Shown in pieces: positions 1 through 8,000 of a stretch of 23,983 bases of DNA; the stretch's first letter is position 1, and each line of letters opens with the position of its first letter. The DNA is from a virus: positions 1 through 23,983 of the IMG/VR virus record IMGVR_UViG_3300027881_000077. The stretch is one strand, 5' to 3'. A program made the position numbers and the translations under genes. The notes beneath the pieces were generated by a model. That model ran no database searches. It was not told the DNA's origin and worked only from the letters and a program-made list of their open reading frames with translations.

Positions 1-444
1 TACCTGTAAGTTTAGTTTGCTCAGCATCCGTAAAAGCATTTGTATCTAGTTCAGCTTCATAAGCAAGTTTAATTTCTGCACCTGTTTGATCTGCCGTAGC
101 TCCTGTTTCTATACCTGTAAGTTTAGTTTGTTCAGCATCTGTAAAAGCATTTGTATCTAATTCAGCTTCATAAGCAAGCTTAATTTCTGCACCTGTCTGA
201 TCTGCCGTAGCTCCTGTTTCTATACCTGTAAGTTTAGTTTGTTCAGCATCTGTAAAAGCATTTGTATTTAGTTCAGCTTCATAAGCAAGTTTAATTTCTG
301 CACCTGTCTGATCTGCCGTAGCTCCTGCTTCTATACCTGTAAGTTTAGTTTGTTCAGCATCTGTAAAAGCATTTGTATTTAGTTCAGCCTCATAAGCAAG
401 TTTAATTTCTGCACCTGTCTGATCTGCCGTAGCTCCTGTTTCTA
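1..444 (-). repeat. Four tandem 111-bp repeats in the tail fibre gene
   Basis: Copies occupy 1-111, 112-222, 223-333 and 334-444 in perfect register, each encoding 37 residues (LAYEAELNTNAFTDAEQTKL, then TGIETGATADQTGAEIK). A partly matching unit follows at about 445-480. The copies differ at only a few positions, and every difference I could find is a transition. Most are synonymous; the only amino-acid changes are D/N (GAT/AAT) and T/A (ACA/GCA). The array reaches the window edge, so the true copy number is unknown. It probably encodes a fibre shaft whose length can change by unequal recombination. Confidence 0.95.
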
Positions 445-1201
445 TTCCATCTAATTTAGTTCCATCTGCCGACAAATCTCTACCATCTACAGTGACCCCT
501 GTTTCCGTTGTTATATTCGCGTTTACATGTAATTCATTATTATTATATTTACCTCCAACGGCCACCCATCTCGTAGTTCCCCCATCCAGTGTATCTAATG
601 AATAAGGAATATTTACAGCAGGGCCGTTGCTATCAAAAATATACTCTGTCTTCTCGTCAGCTATACCGCCGCCGTTGACTTCACAAGCAAGGATAGGGGT
701 TCCTGATGATATGTTTAATAAGTTAAATTCTGTTGAAGGATCGTCAACGTTAACAACAGGTATAGTTACGACTGTTCCAGGGGCCCCTGTTGCTCCCGCC
801 GCTCCCGCAGGGCCTGCTGGCCCTCCTGTTATAATTGATCCAGAGAATGCTTCTGCCCTAGCTGCTTCTACCGAAATGGGGTCTGTTTGACCTGTTGCTC
901 CTGTGACTATAGTTTCATTTTTTTGCTGGGTTTCCCCATTAACGTCTATCCATGAAGAGTCTACCTGTATAACAGCCAGCGCATTATTATCCGTGTCTAC
1001 AGTATCGACCAGTACGGCCTGGTACCTACCCGCACTATCTGTTATTACTTCTTCGTTTACCGCCAACAAGTTTTCGTTTATGGAGAACGATTTTGAAGTA
1101 AATTTTACAACAGCTCCCTCTACTCCTGTAACACCATCGGCTTCAAAAATATAACCAAAAACAGTTCTTGTGGGTACTGAATTTGGGACAGTTATACTCA
1201 T
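1..1201 (-). CDS. Tail fibre protein, N-terminal part (runs off left edge)
   Basis: This is an open frame of 400 codons with no stop before the window edge, so the C-terminus is missing. It starts at an ATG sharing one base with the stop of the upstream gene (TAATG), with AGGAGA about 10 bases upstream. Residues 1-90 look like an Ig- or prealbumin-like beta domain (GYIFEADGVTGVEGAVVKF, then TDSAGRYQAVL). A short collagen-like stretch, GPAGPAGAAGATGAPG, lies near residues 124-141. A beta-rich linker follows, and from about residue 252 come 37-residue tandem repeats containing GIETGATADQTGAEIKLAYE. The GATADQT repeat is common in tail fibres of environmental tailed phages and probably forms a trimeric shaft; the receptor-binding tip would lie beyond the window. 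It is the last gene of the late structural cluster here. The fibre assignment is confident; which fibre (main or side) is not known. Confidence 0.85.
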   Translation of the reverse strand, partial: MSITVPNSVPTRTVFGYIFEADGVTGVEGAVVKFTSKSFSINENLLAVNEEVITDSAGRYQAVLVDTVDTDNNALAVIQVDSSWIDVNGETQQKNETIVTGATGQTDPISVEAARAEAFSGSIITGGPAGPAGAAGATGAPGTVVTIPVVNVDDPSTEFNLLNISSGTPILACEVNGGGIADEKTEYIFDSNGPAVNIPYSLDTLDGGTTRWVAVGGKYNNNELHVNANITTETGVTVDGRDLSADGTKLDGIETGATADQTGAEIKLAYEAELNTNAFTDAEQTKLTGIEAGATADQTGAEIKLAYEAELNTNAFTDAEQTKLTGIETGATADQTGAEIKLAYEAELDTNAFTDAEQTKLTGIETGATADQTGAEIKLAYEAELDTNAFTDAEQTKLTG

Positions 1202-1392
1202 TACTTAAGTCTCCTAAGAACTTCTTTTATATCTGACTGCATGACCTTTTGTTCCTCGTAGATTCTCTCTATCATTTTTTCATTATTATCAACTTTCACC
1301 TCTGTTTGGTAAGATAAAACTATTGAAGATGAGGCTGCTACTATTGCCGTAATAAGTAAAGAGTTAACGAGTTTGGAAAAGTCAAGCTTCAT
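1201..1392 (-). CDS. Small single-pass membrane protein with coiled-coil tail (holin- or spanin-like?)
   Basis: This is a 63-residue protein. Residues 1-9 are short and charged (MKLDFSKLV), residues 10-29 form one hydrophobic segment (NSLLITAIVAASSSIVLSYQ), and residues 35-63 are a charged amphipathic helix (NNEKMIERIYEEQKVMQSDI, then KEVLRRLK) that could form a coiled coil. The gene overlaps the preceding one by four bases (ATGA), has an AAGGAT ribosome site, and its stop shares a base with the fibre start. A tiny one-span protein with a helical tail next to the fibre gene would suit a holin or an inner-membrane spanin, since T7 places its holin gene just after the fibre gene. No endolysin is visible, so the lysis role is only an inference from size, topology and position. 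Confidence 0.6.
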   Translation of the reverse strand: MKLDFSKLVNSLLITAIVAASSSIVLSYQTEVKVDNNEKMIERIYEEQKVMQSDIKEVLRRLK

Positions 1393-1610
1393 TCATCCTT
1401 CCCATGCATGAGTTGGCACACTGAGTTTAGTAGTTTTTTTAAATCAATTCCAGCATTTATCAAAACAGGGTCGCTTACTGCTGTCTTACATTTTACTGAC
1501 TGTACATCCTGCTTTAATACTGAATATTCAGGCGTTGATGTGGCTAAAAATAACTGATGTTCGGCGTAACTGTTAAAGCTTAGTAATATTAAAATTAAAA
1601 ATAGCTTCAT
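1389..1610 (-). CDS. Small exported protein with Sec signal peptide, unknown function
   Basis: This is a 73-residue protein with a clear Sec signal peptide: MK, hydrophobic core LFLILILLSF, then NSYA before a likely cleavage at EHQ (about residue 16). The mature part is about 57 residues and contains two cysteines (VKCKTAV and SVCQLM), which could form a disulfide in the periplasm. There is no lipobox cysteine at the cleavage site, so it is not a lipoprotein. The start shares one base with the stop of the large exported protein upstream (TAATG), with AGGTGG ahead of it, suggesting translational coupling and a joint role. I do not recognise a family. It could be a chaperone or partner for the upstream adhesin or a small periplasmic lysis or exclusion factor; neither is shown by the sequence. 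Confidence 0.6.
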   Translation of the reverse strand: MKLFLILILLSFNSYAEHQLFLATSTPEYSVLKQDVQSVKCKTAVSDPVLINAGIDLKKLLNSVCQLMHGKDE

Positions 1611-3820
1611 TATTCCACCTTCTTTATTTTAACTTTAGTATAAATTTCATTATCCCCTGCTGCTAATGCTCCCCCGAATCCGTCTACACCACTAGCAGTA
1701 TCACCCCGACTTTCGATATCAATACAAGTCTCAGTATTTACTGTCAGTTCCCCATTGATTATAGAACTTGTTTGCGTGGCAGGGGCTCCCACATCAGATC
1801 GAGCATTTTGTCCCATTAAAGAAGTTGAAGTTGCGGCCACTCCTGCCGGGTCAACTAAGACCCTAGCCCTATGGTCAGTTACGTTCAACATAGGCGCTGC
1901 TGCCCAAATTTCATAAGAACCTTTCTGTAAGCAAATTCTATTTGAAGAAAGAGACAAGAAGGAGCAATCTCCGTCAAGAGTATTAAGGTCTCTTTGCTCC
2001 CAGGTTGCAGCGGTATTACTCCCACCAAATACTCCATTATCTTTAACGTCAGTAATGTAGCAAGTTCTACCCAAAGGATTTGCAAACAAAAATTTAGGTG
2101 CTGCGTCTAGACCCTCAATATCGACAGTAAAGCGAATAGTCACATCACTGTTATTAACTCCTAAACTTGCGCCAGTATCTGCCGTGTAGGTTGTAGTATC
2201 AACGCCACCACCATTTCTATCAAACCCAATAAAACTATTGCCAGCCGAACCAATAACAAGATAATGAATAGTCGTTGGGTCATCAATCTCCATGTTTCCA
2301 AGTCTATGATTTGCCGTGTATCCGTTAGAAATAACCATTTCATCAGGGAGAGAGACTTTACCTTCAACGGCTGTACCTGTTCCAGTATCAGCTCTAATAA
2401 TAACCTCTAAAGAATCCCCCACCTGTCTATATCTTGCTTGAGTTATAGTAACAGTACCAAAACCCGTGAAGATCGGGGCGTAGTCGGTCCAGTTGGTTAA
2501 ATTTGAGGTGGCAGGCAACCCTATATGCTCAGAGTCCGTTTTACATAGTATAGATAATACTCCGTCATCATTAGCTCCTAAACCGTTAACTGTATTCCCG
2601 TGCGGTCTAATAATATCCCCACTCTTTACAGTCCCTTCCCATGATACGCTTTCATTAGTGTTTGCTGCATCCATATTAGCGATAACTATTCTGTGTTCAT
2701 CTGTAATTGTTCTCAAGTTTGAAGTGAGCTGGTTAGAGTTCTTCGATAACCCCATTTCGCCATTTTGATTATATATTGCAGAGAATGATATATTGCAAGA
2801 TGCGTCTTTAGTGAATACTAATTCTGTTCCATCAGTGGCACTTGTTGTTACTTTTATGGGGCCTACTGTTTGAGATGCTGCGATAGCCGAGAAGTCTAAA
2901 TCTTCCCCAAGGGCTATCTCTCCAAACCTATCTATAGCTGTATTTGTGCTTGCTTTACCTAGGAAATTTCTAAGTCTTACTACCGTTGTTGCTTCCAAAA
3001 GAAGCTTGCTGCCTTTATCTGGTGTAACTTTAAAATTTTCCCAGACTAACTCTGCTGAAGTTGAAGCATTAGCTACCTGAAAACCTACTCTAATCTGAGT
3101 ACATGCCTCTTTAACAAAAATTGAAGACGTAATCAATCCCGACCCTTTCTCAATTTGTGTACTAGTCCCCAGACTTCCAGTAGGAATATTGGAAAAGTCA
3201 TCTTCGCAAATAGCCTTTAATAGAATATCTCCATCTTCTCCGTCAAAAGTATAAAGAGACTGTAGTCCAATTTCTCCACCACGAAAACCAGGAGGTATAT
3301 CCACAGGTTCTGATGCAATAAAATCATTTACCGAGCCAGCAGCTTGTGTATATTTATAAACCGACGGCCCATCCAGAAGGTCGGCACCCGTTGTTGATAT
3401 AGCAAATGTTCCTGACAAAGATGCCAATGGAGTAGAGGTCGCAAATAATGGATCATCACCCGTTAAGAAGTTTGCGATAAATCCATAATCAGAACTACCT
3501 GCCTTATAGAAATTTCGCTCTCCTTCAAATTCTTGCCCATACTTTACCCATTTATCTGTAAGTCCATTATCTTGCTTTTGATATATTTCAGCCACGTCTG
3601 AAATCATAAGAGACCCGGTAGCGGCTGTTGCGGTAACAGGTAGTCCTGGCGTACTTGTAGCGCCCAGGGAAAAACTAGTCGGTAATGTGCCAAGTCTTAT
3701 TTGTTGGTACAGCGAAGTAGCTTCCGTTTGTCCATCAGGACTGGCCCCAGTGAACCATTGAGCTTTAGCTAATCCGGTAATCAAAAAGAAAGCTACCAAT
3801 ACGAGAAATACTTTTTTCAT
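1610..3820 (-). CDS. Exported tail-fibre-like adhesin with C1q/TNF-like C-terminal head
   Basis: This is a 736-residue protein. Residues 1-20 are a textbook Sec signal peptide (MKK, core VFLVLVAFFLITGL, AKA cleavage before QW). The centre is beta-rich. Residues about 445-595 begin with TDYAPIFTGFGTVTITQARY and RQVGDSLEV, a module I associate with phage tail proteins. Residues about 596-736 hold TWEQRDLNTLDGDCSFLSLS, GSYEIWAAAP, DHRARVL and a final IYTKVKIKK strand. These match the C1q/TNF-like head found at the C-terminus of many phage fibres. The mature protein has eight cysteines, an even number consistent with disulfides. The start has AGGA seven bases upstream, and the gene follows the preceding one by four bases. 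A signal peptide is odd for a virion protein assembled in the cytoplasm: the product may be secreted or surface-displayed, or the segment may be kept as a hydrophobic anchor. The adhesin call is fairly sure; its location is uncertain. Confidence 0.75.
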   Translation of the reverse strand: MKKVFLVLVAFFLITGLAKAQWFTGASPDGQTEATSLYQQIRLGTLPTSFSLGATSTPGLPVTATAATGSLMISDVAEIYQKQDNGLTDKWVKYGQEFEGERNFYKAGSSDYGFIANFLTGDDPLFATSTPLASLSGTFAISTTGADLLDGPSVYKYTQAAGSVNDFIASEPVDIPPGFRGGEIGLQSLYTFDGEDGDILLKAICEDDFSNIPTGSLGTSTQIEKGSGLITSSIFVKEACTQIRVGFQVANASTSAELVWENFKVTPDKGSKLLLEATTVVRLRNFLGKASTNTAIDRFGEIALGEDLDFSAIAASQTVGPIKVTTSATDGTELVFTKDASCNISFSAIYNQNGEMGLSKNSNQLTSNLRTITDEHRIVIANMDAANTNESVSWEGTVKSGDIIRPHGNTVNGLGANDDGVLSILCKTDSEHIGLPATSNLTNWTDYAPIFTGFGTVTITQARYRQVGDSLEVIIRADTGTGTAVEGKVSLPDEMVISNGYTANHRLGNMEIDDPTTIHYLVIGSAGNSFIGFDRNGGGVDTTTYTADTGASLGVNNSDVTIRFTVDIEGLDAAPKFLFANPLGRTCYITDVKDNGVFGGSNTAATWEQRDLNTLDGDCSFLSLSSNRICLQKGSYEIWAAAPMLNVTDHRARVLVDPAGVAATSTSLMGQNARSDVGAPATQTSSIINGELTVNTETCIDIESRGDTASGVDGFGGALAAGDNEIYTKVKIKKVE

Positions 3821-3824
3821 ACTG

Positions 3825-5531
3825 CTATCCTAAAAAGTTAATTAGTACGATGCCCGTAGTAACATCCCCACTAAAACCCCCGAGTCCTGACCTAACTTGT
3901 AAACTAACTCTACTATTTTGCGGAATGGCAACCGGCATAATATGCCCAGGTAAACCACCAGGAGGGATATCCAACTTATCCACTTCTGCTGCCGCAGCTC
4001 CCAATGCCAATTTTATTACTGAGCCAGTGGCCGTAAATACCTGAATAGCTTTAACAGCAGTTGCGCCAATATCGGCAGAAATTTCTACATACGCAGCAGT
4101 TGTAATATTAGATGCACCATTTTCTAAGCTCGCCGTGTGAACAACATCCAAGGATTCTTTCACTGGTATAGGTGACTGGTCGGATGCCATAGTCACAGGC
4201 AAAGAAGATGCCATAACTTTCTGGCCCTTTGCTTCAATAGATCCACCTGATTCGGAGATTCTAAGGCTTACGCCTTGGCGGGTTTCTGTTCCTGCTCCGC
4301 TATCCAAATCATGAGACCCTACTTTTCCATCTAGAGAGGAAAGCGTAACTTCTGTTGCTAACGGACCTGGATCTACTATGTCAACTTGCATCTCTGTTCC
4401 AGCTACCGCGCCGGCTATAGTGGTGCTATTGGTCTGAATAGCTGTCAAGACGACAATATCTTCAGTTGAAAGAGTTGTGGCCAGAGAAGATGCTCGAGCC
4501 TTTTGTCCTAAAGAAGCTGGTAATTTTGTATTTATAGCAGAAAGCGTAACTTCTGTTGCTAACGGCCCACCATCAACAATATCAACTTGAACTTCTGTAC
4601 CACTTACAGTTCCCGCCAAAGAAGTCAGAGAGGTCTGCATGGAAGTTAGTATTGTTTCCTGTTCTGTTGATAGCACCACGGGAATAGAATCAACACTGGC
4701 CTGTTGTGCTTTGGCTTCAATAGAACCACCGGATGCAGATATTCTAATGTTTACACCCTGTCGTGTTTCTGTGCCAACCCCGCTATCTAGATCATGGCTA
4801 CCCATTTTTCCATCTATACTGGTTGTATTTGCCCTTACTGTAGAGTCAGAAACTTCACCTTCATTTGCTGCGTTTATAGACCACTCTTCTACACCGTCAC
4901 CGATTCTGGTGACATCTGGATTTGCCCCTACATGAGATAATTGTACGTTGATATCTCCTGCTGTCAGTGTCACCTCTACGCCGTCGAATTGAACTATTTC
5001 AACAGGTAAAGGAATAGTGTTGGCAACAACGGTCGTATCTTTTGTAACTTGCGTGTCTGTGTAAACACCACCAGGCCCACGCCTTATTTGTACTGGGCCT
5101 GTAATAACTCCACCCGACGAGGTGTAGGCGGGCGTAACCCCCCTAAGCAATTGTAATGTGTCGCCTATTGCAAAAATAACTTGCGATCCAGATGAGTCTG
5201 TAGCTATCCCGTCGATCTCTACTTCTGTGGCAGAGATAATTTTTTTAATTGAAAATTCTCTTTCTTCGATACCATTTGCTGTAGTTAGAATCCTTAAAGC
5301 GTCCCCTCTTTTTGCCCCGTGACTACCTGTGAAGACTGCCCTAATAGAGGAAGATCCAGCAGCTATGGTCAAAGGGGCACCTGGAGTTACTTCGAAATAT
5401 CCCCTAATAAGCACGTCCATTCCGTTTCTATGCTTATCAACACCCTGGACGGTTACATTATTTAATTCTAATTCTGTAGATGAATTGGCCTCATATAGTT
5501 GGCCTACGGCGGCTAAGCCCTGAACTTTCAT
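3825..5531 (-). CDS. Mosaic repeat-containing virion protein, probable tail/adhesin component
   Basis: This is a 568-residue protein when started at the ATG at 5531 (MKVQGLAAVGQ), which has a perfect GGAGG five bases upstream; an in-frame GTG at 5543 overlaps that ribosome site and is unlikely. The N-terminal 200 residues are beta-rich. The C-terminal two thirds are built of duplicated blocks: GSHDLDSGxGTETRQGV with SGGSIEAK (two copies, 161 residues apart) and GTExQVDIVDxGPLATEVTL (two copies, 67 residues apart). Phrases such as ASSLPVTMASDQSPIPV recur in structural proteins of environmental phages. The gene lies between the ejection proteins and the exported adhesin, where T7-like phages encode fibre or tail-adaptor proteins, so a fibre-adaptor or appendage role is inferred. 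No enzymatic motif is visible. Confidence 0.7.
   Translation of the reverse strand: MKVQGLAAVGQLYEANSSTELELNNVTVQGVDKHRNGMDVLIRGYFEVTPGAPLTIAAGSSSIRAVFTGSHGAKRGDALRILTTANGIEEREFSIKKIISATEVEIDGIATDSSGSQVIFAIGDTLQLLRGVTPAYTSSGGVITGPVQIRRGPGGVYTDTQVTKDTTVVANTIPLPVEIVQFDGVEVTLTAGDINVQLSHVGANPDVTRIGDGVEEWSINAANEGEVSDSTVRANTTSIDGKMGSHDLDSGVGTETRQGVNIRISASGGSIEAKAQQASVDSIPVVLSTEQETILTSMQTSLTSLAGTVSGTEVQVDIVDGGPLATEVTLSAINTKLPASLGQKARASSLATTLSTEDIVVLTAIQTNSTTIAGAVAGTEMQVDIVDPGPLATEVTLSSLDGKVGSHDLDSGAGTETRQGVSLRISESGGSIEAKGQKVMASSLPVTMASDQSPIPVKESLDVVHTASLENGASNITTAAYVEISADIGATAVKAIQVFTATGSVIKLALGAAAAEVDKLDIPPGGLPGHIMPVAIPQNSRVSLQVRSGLGGFSGDVTTGIVLINFLG
4228..4815 (-). repeat. Two interleaved pairs of in-frame direct repeats in the mosaic tail protein
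   Basis: Block R1 is present at 4228-4332 and 4711-4815 (offset 483 bp, 161 codons) and encodes the SGGSIEAK to GSHDLDSG segment. Block R2 is present at about 4339-4471 and 4540-4672 (offset 201 bp, 67 codons) and encodes the GPLATEVTLS segment. The copies are diverged at DNA level but clearly alignable, so they are older than the near-identical fibre repeats at the left edge. All offsets are multiples of three, keeping the protein frame. Confidence 0.85.
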
Positions 5532-5577
5532 TTTTACCTCCACTCCGCTTTAGAGAGATTCTCTGGATACATAAATC

Positions 5578-7992
5578 TTACTCGAAAGGGCTAAAAAGAT
5601 CAACCCATCTCTCTTGACCAGCCTCTTCCATCCTTCTTTCTTGCCTTCTAATAAACCCAGGAGATGCCCTCTCAGACAACTCTGTTAAAAACCACTTATT
5701 TACGACTGGTAAAACAAAAGGATGCTGCATCAAGGGCATGTTTCTTTTCCACAAATTTAGAGCATCATTTGCAACCTTGTCCCCTGCTGATGCCTTTGAG
5801 ATCAATCGCATAACATCGTCCGTCTGCCCATAAACTGGGCCTGCTAAATCTTTTAGAAAGCTCTGCCATTTGTATCTCCCACCAGCAGCATCTACAAGGA
5901 ACTGGAATTGCAGAGGTAGTACCGATCTTGATAAGGCCTCTGTCATATTCTTTTGTGTTAACATGTCTCTGGGCATCTTTCCTTCGGCTAAGTCTCTCGC
6001 CCATAGACCCATCGCGGCCATGACAAAAGCCTCCGTCATTAGAAGGCCAAACATTTTAGCATTTCCAAGATCCTGCATCCCTTCGAAAAACCCTTGTGCT
6101 TTTGCGGTGGGGTTAGCTGTAGTTATTTCTGTTATGACCCTGGCTATTTCTATTGGATAGGATTTAAATTGCCAGAACGCCACCATAGCCTTCCCTGGTA
6201 CTGTGTTAGGGTTTAAGCCTTGATTCATAAACGATCTTGTTCTTAGACCTGTCGCCGGGGATGACATTCTGCCTTGGTGGTTTAGAAATGCTCCTAGCTT
6301 TTTAGCTAATATAAATAGCCTATCGTCGCTAACCCCTTTTATTTTTAAAGTCTCTACTTTCTCAGGAGACATCAAGGGCAAATTTTCTATGGAGTTATCT
6401 ACAGATTTTTGTAATATCTCCCAATCTTTTTTAGATATATCAAAATTATTTAATTCGTATTGAAGTCTTGGGTGTAGTTCTTTAAATGACTTTTTTGCAT
6501 TATCTGCCAAGTGGCTAGAAAATGCATGAGATCCTGTCGCCTTGTTTATATTCGAAAGATACGGCATAAGAGATGCTTTCATTGACAAATTGGTAAACTT
6601 TTTCATCTTCCCATGTAATCCTTGCCCGACTCCAAATCTATCCAATTCCCCCGCAAAGTTGATTCTTAGTATTTGTCCGAATTTTTTTCTGTCTGATGGA
6701 CTAAGATTTTTATAATATGATTTAAGTATTTTCCCATTGGACCCAAGTATAGGGGACCCTGTCTTTGCTGCAAAATTCGCTACAGCTACAGCATAGTCAG
6801 GGAATGTTGAAAAAGATGATAGCATTAACTTAGAGCTTATACCTACACCTAAAGCTCCATCTATAATGTTTGTGACTAAGTTTCTTTCTGAAGGTGTTTC
6901 AAAACCTAGCATATTATCTATCAAGGCCTTTCTCTTGCTTAAGAGTCCTCCACTTTTAAATTTTCTTGCTTCCGCTGCCCCGTGCAGTTTTTTTATTTCT
7001 TTTGCCATCTCGTTCTCTAATGCTTTTAAAACTTGCTTGGGTTTAGGTCCAAATTTCATGTAAGTAGCCACGGATCTAGCAGTACCTCTTATTGATCTAT
7101 CTATAGCGTCCTGAATATTTCCTGATCCAAAAGACTGATTATATTTATATAGACTCTCACCGTCGGCAAAGTGAATCATTCTTTTTTGATTCAGAAAGTT
7201 TCCTCCCTGTGCATTGTATTCCCCAGACACAATGTTATCGTACACTCCTGATAAGAACTTGTGTTTCTGCTTGGTGCTAACAGCAGCGTTGCCAAAAGTT
7301 TGAGCCTCATCTAACTTAATGTCATTAAACATGAAGTTTATCCAATCTTCTTTTTTGGTACCTGTTATTATTATATCGTCGTGAACTTGTCTCCATAAAT
7401 GATCTTGCCTGACCTTAATAATTATTCCAGCTTTTTCCGCTTCCAAGGCTGAAAATTTATCTATTTTAATAACCGCGTCTGCTGACTTTTGTATATCGGG
7501 GCTCATGTCTGAGATACTTTTACCCCTGGATTTCTTAAAAGCAGCATCTATAATATCCCGCTCATTTTTAGGGTCGCTAAAGAATTTTTCTATTTTGTTT
7601 TCTACAAGAACTTGGTCTTTAAAATTTAATAATTTAGCATTGGTTTCTGATTTTATATTCTCATAGGAAAACCTACCTGCCTTTACACTATAATCAGTAT
7701 TTTCCGCAAGTCCTTCAAAGGCCTTGTTGTAATGACCTTTCTTTAAAAATTCTGGTTGCATGCCAAAATCTAACACTTCTATAGTTTTTTGTTCATGTAT
7801 TAGATTCTCTCTAGCGACGGCTAAGATATCGTTCTTTCCATCATCAATAGCTTTTTGAAGATTGTTGGCATAATTATGCCCTCGCTTTAATCTTCTTTGG
7901 TTTTCGATTATAGCTTTTATCTCATCGTCAGTATGTTCCAACCTATCCTTTAATCTTTCTTTAATACTTAGAAAACAGGAGTCTTCAGCCAT
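5578..7992 (-). CDS. Large internal virion / DNA-ejection protein, C-terminal half of a gp16-like function
   Basis: This is an 804-residue protein starting at ATG 7992 with AGAGG five bases upstream, eight bases after the previous stop and in a different frame. An in-frame TGA lies just upstream, so it does not read through from its neighbour. Residues 1-350 are mostly charged helices. The central region (SSKLMLSSFSTFPDYAVAVA, then a DRFGVGQGL to NNFDISKKDWEILQKS section) and the C-terminal NTVPGKAMVAFWQFKSYPI resemble a helical module at the C-terminus of very large podovirus internal virion proteins. A hydrophobic segment sits near residues 647-664. T7 gp16 is about 1,300 residues; this gene plus its upstream neighbour total about 1,250. 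The likely role is in the channel that carries DNA across the host envelope. I see no lytic transglycosylase motif. Family placement rests on position and overall character rather than residue-level proof. Confidence 0.7.
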   Translation of the reverse strand: MAEDSCFLSIKERLKDRLEHTDDEIKAIIENQRRLKRGHNYANNLQKAIDDGKNDILAVARENLIHEQKTIEVLDFGMQPEFLKKGHYNKAFEGLAENTDYSVKAGRFSYENIKSETNAKLLNFKDQVLVENKIEKFFSDPKNERDIIDAAFKKSRGKSISDMSPDIQKSADAVIKIDKFSALEAEKAGIIIKVRQDHLWRQVHDDIIITGTKKEDWINFMFNDIKLDEAQTFGNAAVSTKQKHKFLSGVYDNIVSGEYNAQGGNFLNQKRMIHFADGESLYKYNQSFGSGNIQDAIDRSIRGTARSVATYMKFGPKPKQVLKALENEMAKEIKKLHGAAEARKFKSGGLLSKRKALIDNMLGFETPSERNLVTNIIDGALGVGISSKLMLSSFSTFPDYAVAVANFAAKTGSPILGSNGKILKSYYKNLSPSDRKKFGQILRINFAGELDRFGVGQGLHGKMKKFTNLSMKASLMPYLSNINKATGSHAFSSHLADNAKKSFKELHPRLQYELNNFDISKKDWEILQKSVDNSIENLPLMSPEKVETLKIKGVSDDRLFILAKKLGAFLNHQGRMSSPATGLRTRSFMNQGLNPNTVPGKAMVAFWQFKSYPIEIARVITEITTANPTAKAQGFFEGMQDLGNAKMFGLLMTEAFVMAAMGLWARDLAEGKMPRDMLTQKNMTEALSRSVLPLQFQFLVDAAGGRYKWQSFLKDLAGPVYGQTDDVMRLISKASAGDKVANDALNLWKRNMPLMQHPFVLPVVNKWFLTELSERASPGFIRRQERRMEEAGQERWVDLFSPFE

Positions 7993-8000
7993 AAAATCCT

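Noticed and set aside
1-444. CRISPR array
   Set aside because: The 111-bp units are contiguous, coding and in frame, with no unique spacers; they are protein repeats.
627-1154. Two plus-strand open frames opposite the fibre N-terminus
   Set aside because: Proline/alanine-rich translation is simply the antisense of the collagen-like segment; the minus-strand frame is continuous and has a start and ribosome site.
1-5531. Diversity-generating retroelement, suggested by BPP-1-like head genes
   Set aside because: No reverse transcriptase or template repeat is present. The repeat differences are transitions at scattered, mostly synonymous positions rather than adenine-directed changes in a C-type lectin domain. 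It could exist outside the window.
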